A DNA stretch of 64,000 nt from Sycon ciliatum (lineage: Eukaryota; Porifera; Calcarea; Leucosolenida; Sycettidae): the NCBI RefSeq assembly GCF_964019385.1, contig NC_088654.1, positions 7,185,743 through 7,249,742 on the forward strand, read 5' to 3'. This document shows, piece after piece, positions 1 through 39,086 of the stretch; position 1 is the stretch's first letter; every line of letters starts with the position of its first letter. Position numbers and translations under genes: made by a program. Under the pieces are notes generated by a model. That model made no database searches and was not told the DNA's origin. It saw only the letters and a list, made by a program, of their open reading frames with translations.

Positions 1-337
1 GCACTATCGCCCTACATGCATTCCCCCATACACTTCGCATTCATACCCATTCTTCCAAGTTGCTTCACGTTATGATCTTGCGTTTGAAAGCCCTATTTGA
101 ATATTGCGGGCAGCTGTATGTGGCCAGCTGTGTTTGATGGTACGGTACGGGAGACGGTGTCGTATTACCCTCGATCGTACCTGTCCCGTACCTATCCCTA
201 CCGTACCATCAAAGACGGCTGGCCACAATGCATATTCAAATAGGGCTTTCAAATGCAAGATCATAATGTGAAGCAACTTGGAAGAATTAGTATGTATGCG
301 AAGTGTATCGGGGGGTGCATGCAGGGTGCGATAGTGC
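1..337. repeat. foldback (palindromic) element, left end possibly cut by the window
   Basis: Bases 1 to about 150 are the imperfect reverse complement of about 190 to 337. The left arm starts GCACTATCGC and the right arm ends GCGATAGTGC, and both carry the AAAGCCCTATTTGAATAT stretch (one in each orientation). The loop between the arms is short. No ORF is credible. It looks like a non-autonomous foldback transposon or MITE; no target duplication can be seen because the left end is at the window edge. Confidence 0.7.
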
Positions 338-459
338 GGGTTCGAATCCCAGGTTGTCTTAAAAAAAAGGAATTTTTTTAAAGACCGGGGGATGCATGCA
401 GGGCGCGATAGTGCGGGTTCGAATCCCAGGTTATGTCTAAAAAAAGGAATTTTTTAAAG
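311..459 (+). repeat. tandem pair of tRNA 3'-half-like units
   Basis: Two copies of about 75 bp start near 311 and 387. Each holds a B-box-like GGTTCGAATCC after GCATGCAGGGYGCGATAGTG and ends in an A-rich then T-rich run. The first copy overlaps the right arm of the preceding foldback element. No full cloverleaf is present, so this is tRNA-derived repeat DNA rather than a tRNA gene. Confidence 0.5.
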
Positions 460-632
460 AATTTATAACATCCCTATGCTTTTTTTTTGTCTAGGTCATC
501 AAGGCAAAAAAGCATAGCGTAGGGCCCTGAGCTTCCAAGCTCTCTCGTCTACTAAGTCAGCTTTATTTGTCTTCTTCAGTGCTACTATGTTTTATTCATG
601 TGTGCTCGAGTATGCGTTTTCCTGTTGTCTCC

Positions 633-702
633 GTGTGTGTGTGTGTGTGTGTGCGTGTGTGTGTGCGTGTGTGTGTGTGCGTGTGTGTGTGTGTGTGTGT
701 GC
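633..702. repeat. (TG)n microsatellite
   Basis: TG repeat with scattered CG interruptions. It ends directly in the GCAG acceptor of the first visible exon of gene A. Confidence 0.95.
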
Positions 703-704
703 AG

Positions 705-10799
<10,095 letters not shown>

Positions 10800-11288
10800 T
10801 GCAACGGCTCCACGGCTGTACCTGTACCTCCAGCGCTGTCTTCCTACATCACGTCTTTCTATTCAATTGTTGCTGATGAGCTGACATTGACTTTCCTCTC
10901 CTTCCACGTGTATTGATATAGCGTAGCTCTGCTGCTCGAAGCCAGCCTGCCACTGTGTTCGCTACATTCACCATTATCAGGTGTATTCTGGTGTAGGTTA
11001 TTGTCAAAATAATATAATAATTATCATAGACCACTCGCTTAGCATCCTTGTACTCGCCAATGCTTTACGGAGAATCTTTCAAATTAAATAATATGAGACA
11101 GGGTTGCTTGTGGTTAGCAATGATCACCGGTGGCAGGGTTCCTGCTTGAGTCTCCCGGAGTTTGAACGCCGTGATGCAGTGATTCGTTCATCGTCTTCTG
11201 TTCTCCGGACTGTACGTGTTGAGTGTCGGAGAGCACTCACTGACCAGGGGTCACTGAGTTTGGCAGGCAGGTGGCCAGGACTAGTGCG

Positions 11289-11513
11289 TACTGTAGATCG
11301 GGTCATTTTAGCGACGTAAAAACCCTAGCGAATTTAGCGATCTACTCATTTTCGCTAAAGTTTCAAGTCGCTAATCTGTTGAGACATTAGTAGTGCACTG
11401 GTGATTTTGAGTAAAATCGCTGCAAATCGCTAAAATGAAACGTCGCTAACCGGTTGACAATGGGAAAACGCTAAAATTAATAGTCGCTATTAAAAATTGC
11501 CCGTTCTACAGTA
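11289..11513. mobile_element. MITE with TACTGTAGA...TTTTAGCGAC termini
   Basis: The left TACTGTAGATCGGGTCATTT is the imperfect inverse of the right AAAATTGCCCGTTCTACAGTA. The inside repeats TAGCGA/TCGCTA words. TA-flanked. Confidence 0.75.
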
Positions 11514-12344
11514 TTCGTGATAGAAATCAACTTGGTGCGCGGTACAGGATCGGCTGACCGTGTGGATTTCTGCTTCGGGTCAGTACAGCAGTATGTATAG
11601 TTGTGGTGCGGTGACAGTGTGGTACAATGCGAAGCACCAACAGGTCATACAGTGGTCCCTTTCTAAATCCCGCACCATTTGTGCTATGGAAATTCTGCTG
11701 GATTAGGGAGGGTGCTGGATAGCTCAACTGATTTACTGCTGCCATGTGCATGGAAAGTAGGCCTAATGAAAAGGACATTTTGGCTACTGATTATTGTGCT
11801 GGTGTAATAAGTGCTGGATTGAAGAGGGACGACGACTGTAGCACAGAATGTAGCTGCGGTCAATGAAACTTAACCCCCACTGCACTGCTCAAGGTGAGCA
11901 GTAACGTGTGCAGCTTTGAATGACATGGTCGCACGGACAGCAAGCAGTCTAACAAAACGCCAGCACATTGTGTTGTGTCATTGGACTCATCACACTCACT
12001 GTACGTTTTCCTTGGTCATACTTTTTTTAGACCACCCTTTCTAGGAAGAGCTCATTACCTGTTTATGGACTTTTGACTCCATACAATGTCATGTGCTTGA
12101 TGCAGCAATGAAGCAGCAGGCTCAAGCGGTGTGATACGAAAATTCAAGGAATAGTGGCAAGCGAATTTAATTTATCATAGTTAGCCCCGGCATACAGATA
12201 TTTGCCTGGGTGATGGGCACCTGGTGAGCTGGATATTATGAGTGTTTGCCTGGTGAGTCTATAGCGTATGTTTGTGTGTATCCCACAATTACACGGTATA
12301 GCATAACTTATTCAAAATAGAACTACAAGTAACCTTCAGTTGAC

Positions 12345-12577
12345 TACAGAAGAGTCGCACGCTGAAGAACGTGGAGCCCAAGAACGTCCAGCCTGAAATT
12401 CTAAGAACGCAACAGCCTAAAGCTAAGAACGGCGGTGTTGGTTTTCTGGCATCTTGTGGGATACATATGATCCGGTACGGATTGTTTCTAAGAACGTGCT
12501 ATAAGAACGTAGCCAGATTTCATGAAAAATAAGAACGTCCCAGGCTACAACGTTCTTGGGCGCGCGTCTCTACTGTA
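12345..12577. mobile_element. MITE with TAAGAACG internal words
   Basis: The left TACAGAAGAGTCGCACGC pairs with the right GCGCGCGTCTCTACTGTA. The words AAGAACGT and TAAGAACG recur about nine times inside. TA-flanked and non-coding. Confidence 0.75.
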
Positions 12578-12682
12578 ACTGGAGTTAGTGTATGTGCAGA
12601 AAAGGTGGAGTACGAATCCAAGAGCAGTTCTTCCACTGGCGAAATGTCTCTCTCAAAGTTAGAAAAGTTATGCTGATTTGCG

Positions 12683-12728
12683 TCAGATATAGCTTGTGTC
12701 GCCACCCTCCTCCTCCTCCTCCTCCTCC

Positions 12729-12761
<33 letters not shown>

Positions 12762-13660
12762 ACGTCATGGTGTGTATTACCCGCCTGACCATGATTAGCA
12801 GTTGCATGCGACGGAGACGTCTCAGTACTCTGCGCACCACCAACATCATCAGATTCTCGTTCACTGGTGCCCATGGTCATCGCAGGCTCCTGGGGGCCGT
12901 CGTCCCCGCCTATGTCCGTGTTGCGTGCCAACTGCAGTGCAAAGCGTATGCGCTGCTCTCGACTCTGCTGACTGAAGCCCTGGTCTGCAGCAGCCTCTCC
13001 GCCCGTGTGACCTTCGACGTTGCTGCCATCAGTTGCTTTATCACCGTCTGCGTTCGTCACGGGAGGCTGTGGCTTGGGATTGCTGTCCGCGGGTACTACG
13101 CCATTGCACGTCTCCTCACTCGCCGTTTCAAACGTCTTCATTCGCGTTTTCACCTCGCCGCTGGGCAACTCGATATCACCCACGCCGCCCGCTTGCTCGT
13201 TCTTCCGCCCAATCCCCGAATCATCACTGCTCGTGCTGACGCACGCCAGACGACTCGGCGGTAGGGGACGCACTTGGCGTCCGATCGGTGACGTGTTATG
13301 CGTCGTCGACGTGTTGATACTGCCGTCGGACTCTCGCCGTTCAAACACCGACACGTCAAGCTTACCCGGCTTGACGCGTGACGACGGTGCCGTCATGGCT
13401 CGTCGTCGCGGCAACACCCCATCGTCGTTGTTGTGGAAACCGGCGTCCTGGTCGATGTCGGTTTTGGCAGTGCCGACACTGCTACCACCGCCACTGCATG
13501 CCGGGCACGGCTGCAATCCGTGCTGGTTGCACTGGGTGCACTTGAGCGTGCCGAACGCACTGCGCTTGCCTTTCTTACTGCCCTGGCAGAGCAGGCAGGC
13601 GATGAAGCGCTTGCCACCGCAGTCCGGGCAGTCCGCCACGTATTCACGCTGTGTGCGTGC

Positions 13661-13728
<68 letters not shown>

Positions 13729-16700
13729 AGCGCAGACAACACACACATGTGCACACACACACGCACACACATAATTATACACGTGCGCACACCATTACAA
13801 TTTTGGCTGTGGAAAAGTATTCATTAACGGGGAACTCTGGTCCAACATCACCCCCCCCCCCCCCCTTTGTATTCCAGAATTCATTAGAGTACGATCTAAG
13901 TGGTACAATGGCGAGAACCGGAAGCTTCTACAACAAGGAGGACAGATCTGCCTAAATACATTTAACCAATTGAAATTTACGGAATTTGACGCGGGGGGGG
14001 GGGGGGCTGCGGTTGGTTGTGAAAACTCATGAAATTCATCGCGATGTTTACCTGGAATACTTTGAGCATGGCGGCTAGCTCTCCCGTTTCGTTCATATCC
14101 ATGATCATCTCGGCATCCTGGACCAAGCAGCACAAGACAGCACAGAGAAAGGCATGATGATGATGGCTGGGTGACAATCCCCATGCCGTGGACACCCTAT
14201 TAGTTTGAGAAGACCTTAGGGTCTGTTGTGAATGCCCAAGTAAAAACTAACTGTATAAGCAGAAAATTTCGTCGGTCAATAATTTCGTCCAACTCCAAAG
14301 AAAAGGAGTTCGCCCGGTTGTAAATTTCGTCCATGATCATAAGAGTGTATTGAAAAGCTGGACAAATCGATACTAGTCCGGCATTTAATTTAGTCCAAAA
14401 GCTCCTGGGACGAAAAAGATGAAATTAAATTCCAGACGAATATTTCTGCTTGTACAGTAAAATACGATACAACCAATACAATGCAAGCTCAAGAGTCAAA
14501 GTATATCTGTGATATTAGGTTACCGGCACGACTCATCAGCAGAGGAGGGGGGGGGGGTGTATTCAGCTCATAGTTCGGGTGCAATCGCATCGGAGTGGAA
14601 TGGGACCTGTGGTCTTGCATAATGCCGGAGTCGTAATACAGTACTGCCCCGCCAGTTGCCGAAGAACGGAAACGTTACAGATTTCACTGAGTCCAGTGTA
14701 CAGAGGTGTGTATGGTTAATCTACCGTATTTTCCAGAGTATAAGCTGTACAGTATTTCGTGACAAAAAATCGGGGTGCGGCTTACACTCCGGAAAATTCG
14801 GTATTCCGTTTAAGGCCATGGTAAAAAATAAAAATCGGTGCGAGCGAGCGAGTTTTTTTTGATTTTTTCCCACAATTGTTTTTATTTCCAAAGATAGGGT
14901 CACACATTTAATATACATGGTCACATGTTCATTATATTCAGGCCAGGGAGTAGAAAAATACCGGTATTTTACTACTCCCTGATTCATGCCTTTCGCATTG
15001 ACCGTTTTCATGCGCGCATATGCATGCATAGAAATAAAAAAATCGTCGGTGCACCGCCAAAATCGGTGCGCGCGTACTTGAGAATCAAGGATAATTTTTA
15101 CCATAGCCTAAAAAAAAGAAGTCCTACTCTGTGGTGGCATCGACTCACTCCAACATGTTCTCCATTGATGAAGACCTGTGGTACAGTGATGTCGGGATCA
15201 TCCACACGTTCCTGCAGCTCGTCCATGAAGTCCGGGTGAAGCAGGACGTCCTTGACGTCAAACTTGACACGTAGTGCACCAAATAGACGTGTCACCTGAA
15301 GTAGGAACGAAGAAGAGAAGGCAGAACGGTATCCTACACAATCGGTTACTGACTGTGCCTGTTGTAGTCCTGCTCAATACCTGCAACAGTAGCTAATTGT
15401 CATGTTTGACACTGGATCCATATTATTGCTCTCCAGCTAACTAACAGTTTTTTCTTCTACACAAAAATCCACATATCTCCAGACCCTACCTGGGGTGAAT
15501 AATGGATTTCCAGTGCATACACACATTTTTCTCTCTCTTTTTCTTGGTTCCCTCTTCGCTACCTTGATATTGGAAAGAAATTCCCGCTTGGATTTGCGAA
15601 ATAATACAAGTCAAGACCGATTCGTACGGTCCCAAAGACTTCTGCTGGGCGGGCACTTAAGAACCACAGTATTAAGTCTCTCACATTCAGTTCTACTCGG
15701 ATGGCGAGCCAAGTTAATTATTGGGTACCTCACTTCAAACTCTCCAACTACGGTCTCTTCGCTGCATAAGTTCACTTCACTTCCAAAAAAATAAAATAAT
15801 ATTAGATACAAATTAGATACAAATGGTGCATTCCATTTGTATCTAATATTATTTTATTTTTTTTGGAAGTGAAGTGAACTTATGCAGCGAAGAGACCGTA
15901 GTTGGAGAGTTTGAAGTGAGGTACCCTGTAATGTGTGAGTGGCTGCAATGGAGTCTGCGAGTGCTTAGAAAAGTTAATTATTAAAGAAAAAAAGAAGGAC
16001 AAAACTGTATAGGATCAGATTGTAATATATGTTCTGGTTACGTTGGCGGACAGTTAGTAATAACTCGTAACATTTTTTGTAGAAAGGAAAAGGACATATG
16101 GAAACGAGTTAAGAGTAACTCTCCCACACTGTAACTAGATACTATATACAGTCAGGCAGTGCAACAACTAGGCACAAAACTGACAGAGTACTTTCTGACT
16201 GTATATAGTATCTAGTTACAGTGGTGGAGAGTTACTCTTAACTCGTTTCCATATGTCCTTTTCCTTTCTACTTTTATTATTGGCTCAATACCCGAGTTTC
16301 AAACATTTTTTGTCCTTCTCATTTTTCTCCACATACAGTTCTGCTGTATGAAATCCAATCTTGCGAGGGCTTTTTAGTTTAATTTGCACCCTCTATCAGT
16401 TCATGTCTCAGTGTTCGATGGTCTAGGGCTGCACAGCCTCCAGCGCGTACTCGACTCTTGGGAATGACCATACTAACGTGTCGTGTTTTCAACTTGGTGC
16501 TGTCTTCCCGTTCCGCTCTGTGCTGCAATGTGCACTTCAGTATAAAAAATATAAAAAAATACGCGTCACTCATCACACCATATTCACACATACACAGTCT
16601 GTCCACAAAAAAGAATGCAGTGCATCTCATGAGAACAGAAAGTCATTCACTTTGTTTGCACTGGGTCAAGTCATCTTTTTTGATCCCTTTTTTTTAACGC

Positions 16701-17109
16701 AGAGCACTCTATTGACATCCACCTCAATTTTGTCTGTGTTGTTCACATTTCCCACTTGTGAAATATATGAAAAAGTCACACTGCATTCTTTTTGTGGACA
16801 GACTGTAGACCATTATGACATCAGGCATCGGACTCTACCAGACAAAACCATAACTATACGACACAGTGCGTATTAACGATAAGTGAATCGAGTTTCGCTA
16901 CGCCAAGGTCGGCAAGGTTGTGAGTTGACACTGTTACCTTGATACACTCTCCATGTGTACCGCGTACAGCCTTCATACTGGTGGTGTAGAGCACAATCTT
17001 GCCCGCCGAGTCATTGTCTGCTGGCTGCTCTTCCTGCACGCATGTATGCACACACACATGCACATACATGCACATACAACACACACACACACACACACAC
17101 ACACACGCG

Positions 17110-17156
<47 letters not shown>

Positions 17157-19159
17157 TATGGATGCCCACCGCAGAGCCGCAATAACATGTTAAAACTGTA
17201 TGACAGCGAGCTCCTGGTAAACAAATTGCCTTTCAAATGAGACTCGTTTTCCAGCATGCTGCAAAAGCACATGGACACCAATACGAACACGTAATTTTCA
17301 GTCCGAAAAGCAGACATTTTCGGTGGTGTAGTATTTTCGGTATTCTCCAAAATTGGCGGTTCGGCGGAGGGAAATTTTTGGTAAACTCGTTTTCCAGGTA
17401 AGCGTACTAGTACTGCACCGAAATATTCGGTGCGTTTATTTTCGGTAACAATTTCGGCACCGAAGTTACCGAAAATGAAAACACCACCGAAAATTTCTGC
17501 TTTTACAGTCAGTATAGTAAAGACTATATCCTACTGGGATCCACTGTAGGTGGTTATGAGGGTGGTGATGCGGCCACAGGTGCTTACGTGGGTGCTAATG
17601 CGGTCGTTCATGGGGGTGTTTATGGCAGTGTTTATGCAGACGGGGGGGGGGACTTGGAAGCTGCGGGCGCGATCAGGAGCATGGGAGGTTCAGGGGCATA
17701 GCCAGGATAGTGATCAAGGGGGGTGCCACGACTTTCCCCACACAAAAGCCTGGTACATGCGCTTATGTTGGTCCTTTCATGCATATTATTCGATCCGTGA
17801 ATGGGGGGGGGGGGGGGGAGCAACATTCGCCCCTAATTCGACACTGAAGATCAATCAGTGAATGGCAAATCTCCAACCAGGGAGTAGTAATGATTATGGT
17901 ATTTTACTTCACCCTGGTCTGCTTCCAACTAATGATGGACTAAGTCCTGGATGCTGCTTTCTCCAGAATTATCACACTCTCCATCGAACTTTTAAAGTGG
18001 GATTTCTCGAGCCTTTTTTCCCCTTCGTCATGTTTGATAGTGCAGTAAGACATCCTTGATCAAACCTACACTATTCCCCACAAAAACTCAAACTCCACTT
18101 CAACGTTAATTTCACTCTTCTACTGCTGTATCCACACTTGCAATGCATGAAAGAAACTTTGCCTTTCCAAAATGAGACCAATTAACAGCGAGAACTACAT
18201 TATACAAAACATAGCGAGAACAAATTGCTATGTCTGACGTGTGCTTTCCTTCCATAGACCGCGTTGCTACTTCCTTGCTTCTACCAATGGCGTGTTTGTA
18301 TGATTCTTTGGTTCTAACAAAACATGTGGAGTGCGATACAAATCATGAGCTTAGCCTGCTGAGGCCTGATGTGACACTGCACAACGGCAGGTACGAAGCG
18401 GAGTTCCCTTGACTAGAAATTTCAATGCAAAATGGCCAATCATGAGACAAAAATTAATACTCCACTGCATGTGGATTGGTTTCAGATACATTGTACTTGC
18501 AGGTCTGAACCAGGGAGTAGTACCTACTACTCCCTGGTCTAAAACAGGGATGGCTACAGTGTGCGATGTGCAGAGTTGCGCATGTGATCAGCGGGTCTGC
18601 TATAGTCTCTCTCGAAACAGCTACAGTGTAGCTGTGAACCAAGATCGAAATTTTTGAGGGGGGGGGGCTTTGGCACCCAAAGCACCCCCCCCCCCCTGCC
18701 TGCGCCCCTGGCTCAGGTTGGTGCAAAAATTAGTTAGTAGAGTCAGTACAGACCTGATTAGGTAGCACTGAGCTCAGGGGGACTTCGGAGAGGTACTTGT
18801 GCTCATGACTGTGTTGTCACTTGGAGAAAGCTTTCAGGTCACCCGAAGATCATGATTGTAGAATATGCCAAGCATGAAAACTTGAGAAAGAACCACCCAG
18901 TTACCTTCTGTAGACGTAATGCCAGTGGTGAGAGCTCAGCCTCCTCCGCACGCTTCTCAAAGCCACGCAGCTTCTGCAGGACACCACCTCGCACCCCACG
19001 CACACTCTGGGCCACACCAGAACCGCTGTGACGGCGAAAACGCAGCGCAGCACCTGGCGCAGGTTTCCCGATCGCACCCAGCTGATCCTCACCCTCGACG
19101 GCGTCGGCTGGTGAGTGCGGAGATGTAGCTTCCGGGGATTCGCTCACAGCAGCCATCAT
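12683..19159 (-). CDS. GRXCR1: gene B: GRXCR-type glutaredoxin domain, cysteine-rich protein
   Basis: Five phase-0 exons: 19159-18905, 17033-16938, 15295-15149, 14117-14052 and 13648-12683, giving 509 residues from the ATG at 19159. Residues 1-85 are low-complexity and basic. Residues about 97-185 form a glutaredoxin-like fold: GKIVLYTTSMKAVRGT, a single Cys in HGECIKV, RVKFDVKDV, then TVPQVFINGEHVG. DAEMIMDMNETGEL closes the domain. The last exon opens with four CxxC-type pairs (CPDCGG, CLLCQG, CTQCN, CPAC), a zinc-binding module typical of GRXCR proteins. In vertebrates GRXCR1 acts in actin-rich stereocilia. Here a Ser/Pro-rich tail of about 260 residues, ending in runs of about 10 Asp and 8 Glu, makes the protein much longer than vertebrate forms (about 250-290). 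The tail comes from (ATC)n(CTC)n repeats and could be spliced off in a shorter isoform. GRXCR1 versus GRXCR2 orthology is not resolved. Confidence 0.85.
13652..13727. repeat. (GT)n-(GA)n compound microsatellite
   Basis: Reads as (TC)n-(AC)n on the gene B strand and runs to within a few bases of the CACAG acceptor of its last exon, supplying the polypyrimidine tract. Confidence 0.95.
14249..14459. mobile_element. MITE with ACTGTATAAGCAGAAA termini
   Basis: The left ACTGTATAAGCAGAAAATTT is inverse to the right ATATTTCTGCTTGTACAGTA. TTTCGTCC words repeat inside. In a gene B intron. Confidence 0.7.
14722..14803. mobile_element. 82-bp palindromic MITE (TACCGTATTTTCC ends)
   Basis: TACCGTATTTTCCAGAGTATA pairs with TACACTCCGGAAAATTCGGTA, with a short spacer between. 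Arms are about 30 bp. Confidence 0.7.
14944..14981. repeat. 38-bp near-perfect palindrome (CAGGGAGTAG arms)
   Basis: CAGGGAGTAG opens and CTACTCCCTG closes, around AAATACCGGTATTT. Related palindromes lie at 17877-17917 and 18510-18537. Confidence 0.8.
15723..15926. mobile_element. 204-bp hairpin element
   Basis: Arms of about 95 bp are almost perfect inverses. The outer ends are GGGTACCTCACTTCAAAC and GTTTGAAGTGAGGTACCC. The centre is AT-rich around ATTTGTATCTAATATTA. Strongly foldable, non-coding, in a gene B intron. Confidence 0.85.
16079..16271. mobile_element. 193-bp hairpin element
   Basis: Arms of about 70 bp: GTAGAAAGGAAAAGGACATA on the left, its inverse on the right, and inner arms ending at ACTATATACAGTCAG. 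The loop is about 45 bp. Confidence 0.85.
16594..16806. mobile_element. MITE with ACAGTCTGTCCACAAAAA termini
   Basis: Inverted ends of about 28 bp, ACAGTCTGTCCAC and GTGGACAGACTGT, each next to AAAAAGAATGCAGTG or its inverse. Non-coding. Confidence 0.8.
17079..17156. repeat. (AC)n/(CG)n microsatellite
   Basis: Reads as TG on the gene B strand, about 45 bp upstream of the acceptor of exon 2. Confidence 0.95.
17300..17510. mobile_element. MITE with AAAAGCAGAnATTTTCGG subterminal repeats
   Basis: Left AAAAGCAGACATTTTCGGTG and right CACCGAAAATTTCTGCTTTT are inverses. TTCGGTA and TACCGAA words repeat inside. Confidence 0.65.
17877..17917. repeat. palindrome, CCAGGGAGTAGTA family
   Basis: CCAGGGAGTAGTAATG opens and TTTTACTTCACCCTGG closes; imperfect arms of about 16 bp. 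Confidence 0.6.
18510..18537. repeat. 28-bp palindrome, CCAGGGAGTAGTA family
   Basis: CCAGGGAGTAGTA is followed almost at once by TACTACTCCCTGG; the palindrome is essentially perfect. Confidence 0.8.
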
Positions 19160-20767
19160 CGCCGATCACAGTCTTTCCTACGCTCCTTACAATCGACTCG
19201 ATTGAAATCTTGCTGTTGAAACGCTAGTTCTGTACTTGATTTCGATGTCAAGCAAATCCGTCTTTCGCTCTTAGACTTGGTTCGGTGAATCCGAGGACGG
19301 AGGTTCCTGAACTGATCCAGCTTCTCCCTTCTTCAAGCTACACGTTAGCTCAACCACCATCCCAAACGACAGAGGTAGAAACTCTGGATCGTTTCTTTCA
19401 TTCGAAGCAGGTCGGATGAAAACAGTTCACGTACGCATAGTGTAGATCTACACCGACTCAGGCTGTCGGATCACATCCAGTCAACAACACTCAACAGGGT
19501 GGATCGACTTGGCCCACTATCACTGACCCATGAGCTCACACTCTCCGCTGACAGACACCACTGGACACAGACGAAAGATGAATGGATCCTGTCCGCACTG
19601 CACTGCCCCTGGATTGTGTCGGCAGTCAATCTCCGATTTTCGAGCGATCACTCGGCACACCTCTGCACTGAACCCAGTTCACAGGTTGTCGTGAGCCGTG
19701 CACTGACAGTCTGTGTCAGTGAGTGTCAGAGTATCCATGCGATAGTTTGGCCGGGGTCCGGACCCTTACTGCATCCCGGAGCCTGAGCACGAGGAAGAGG
19801 CGAAGAGACCAGCTGATAAATAGATTATGGGTTACTAGGATTGCTAGAAACCAGGGCTTCGAAACCATTGTTCTGTAAAATAGCACCATGACAGATCTGA
19901 TCCTCTGATTTGCAATCCTCACGCAGGATTGCGGTTTCAAGACTTCATGGTGAAGGCGCAGCTCAAATCGGCTTCAGAACATGTAGATCTACCGACGTAC
20001 CGTCCGTTGTGCCTTCCAAAGTAGATCTACTAGTTCCATGCAGATATCTACATGATCTGATGAGGAGTAGATCTTCCGGTCATAAACACTCTCGACATGA
20101 TGCAGATCTACCAGCTTCCAGCGAGTCGTGAAAACATGTGCACCAGGCAAGTCACAGACTCACACAACGAAACCGGTTGCACCCCATGCCATGGCATAGA
20201 CAGAACTGCACTCTGCAGTTGTATGCGAATATCACGCTCGCAATCAAGTCGTTATGCAGTGCGGTCGCCAAGGCGCTAGCGCTAGGCCAGGCTGCCTTGC
20301 TCGCGGTACCGGTGGGAAGCCACTGGATCCATGGAAGTGGGCCAAACGGGTCGTGGAATGAATGAAAGAATTTATTGTATGATATGAGGAGTTCGATGAA
20401 TGAAAACATAACCCTGATAACTAGCACAAGAAGAGGAAAGAGAGGTGGCGGAGTGTTGGCTGGACTCCTTCAAGTCCTTGGGCTTCGACATCGTCTTGAA
20501 CTGTTAGCATGCAGTGGAAGTTTTAGTCGGTTGGAAACAACCGTTCCCATGCATCTCCTTGACTAGCAGAGTCGGTCCTGGTTTGTGGGACGATCCAAAA
20601 GTACCAATTATTTTGGTCGTGATTTCTGACAACGCATGCAGAATGCTACTGCAGCACGAATTGGTTCCGACTCCGACCGCAGTGCGCACTCATTCAAGTC
20701 AAGAATGACACTGTCCACTAATTATTAGTCGCGGGCGCGAAGCGATCAGACCAGAAGTACAGCGGCG
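19160..20767. promoter_or_regulatory. divergent upstream region of genes B and C
   Basis: This 1.6-kb spacer separates the ATG of gene B (-) from the ATG of gene C (+). No ORF, clear TATA box or transposon end is seen. TAGATCTAC-type words recur (near 19442, 19981, 20023 and 20103). It should contain both promoters; that is inference from position only. Confidence 0.5.
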
Positions 20768-37768
<17,001 letters not shown>

Positions 37769-39086
37769 TGCGTGACTCCGTACGTGATCTGTGCGTGATG
37801 CACGAGTCATCCATGAGTCATCCATGTGTAATGCTTGAGTCATCCATGAGTCACCCATGCGTAATTCATGTGTGATCCATGCTTGATCCATGTGTGATGC
37901 ATGTGTGATCAACGCCGCATCATAGCTGGGACTACAGTGCAGTATTCTGCTGATGCCCGGCGTCAGCGGAAAACGGGAAAAGAACGGCAACCGGCCGCGA
38001 TCCACATGGACAATGCCAACGGGATAGGGAGAATATTGTAAGAGCTGCGTGATGCTATGCACATCCAGGCGAACCCTGGTTTGGGGCCACCAGGCATAAC
38101 ACGGACTGACCCGGTTGTCTTGGGAGAGGGGCATGCATTCTCTTAGTCTGACGCCAATGTGATCATTGTACATCCAGAGCGTTCCGTGCCGTAGCACATT
38201 TTAGTGCACTGATGGCCCTACGGACAAAGTAATTGCTGGAACCAGGACGGCGCAGTTTGGCTGGGCTTTATGTGTACATGGAACTGTCACAGTTACGTCA
38301 TTGACATTACAACGCAATGATGTGTGTCCGTCTGACCTGTGGCAACTTACCAGAAACGCTGTGCTTGATCTCCTTGCTGTTTCTTAATGTAATACCGTGT
38401 AATTATAGTGTGTTGATCTCCTTGAAATGACCGGCCTAATCTCCGTTATGATTATTATTCATGGTTTGTCGACTGTGTGTGCAGCTTGTCCATGCATGCC
38501 GTGCAGTATGAATGGTTGTGGCGCGGGCACAGTGCTGGCTGTGTAGTCACATTGCTGGTTCAAAGTGTTTCCTCGGTCCGCCTCGTTTCCGACTTTGTTC
38601 AGTGTTGTGAGCTGGGTGGAGGTAAAGACGTGGCCAAAGAAACGATATCTGACCTGTGAGCCGGCAGCGCCCTCATATTGTTTTTTTGTTTTTTTTTGTA
38701 CCGTGCATGATGTAAAATGCTGCGCTACTTCGACCGGCAGGTTGGGTTTCTTTGGTCATTACCGTTGTCACGGTGATATAATTATAATGGTGTGTGCGTA
38801 TAGTTTGATGCGTGCGCTCGGGTGCCAAACAACAGTCCAACCGACATGCACATGCAAACATGTACAATCAATCATGTACATGTATGTCTGGCGACCCCCC
38901 CCCCCCCCACCTCTCCCTGTGTCCGTGCGTTTGTTTCTCTTTTGACCTCCAAGTTCAGGGCACCTCGGTCTACCGGGCACCCTGTGGGTGAGTTTTACCA
39001 AGAGTATTATAATTATGTCCATACATCAAATTTCATATTATTTCCTACATACATCATGTCACGACTACAGTCATTATTATGGAGTA

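Larger units (their letters stand above)
10800..12682. other. intergenic, convergent 3' ends of genes A and B
   Basis: No coding signal is seen. Two MITEs (11289-11513 and 12345-12577) account for about a quarter. AATAATATAATAATTATCAT-type AT-rich DNA near 11008 could hold the polyadenylation region of gene A, but no clean AATAAA was assigned. Confidence 0.6.
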
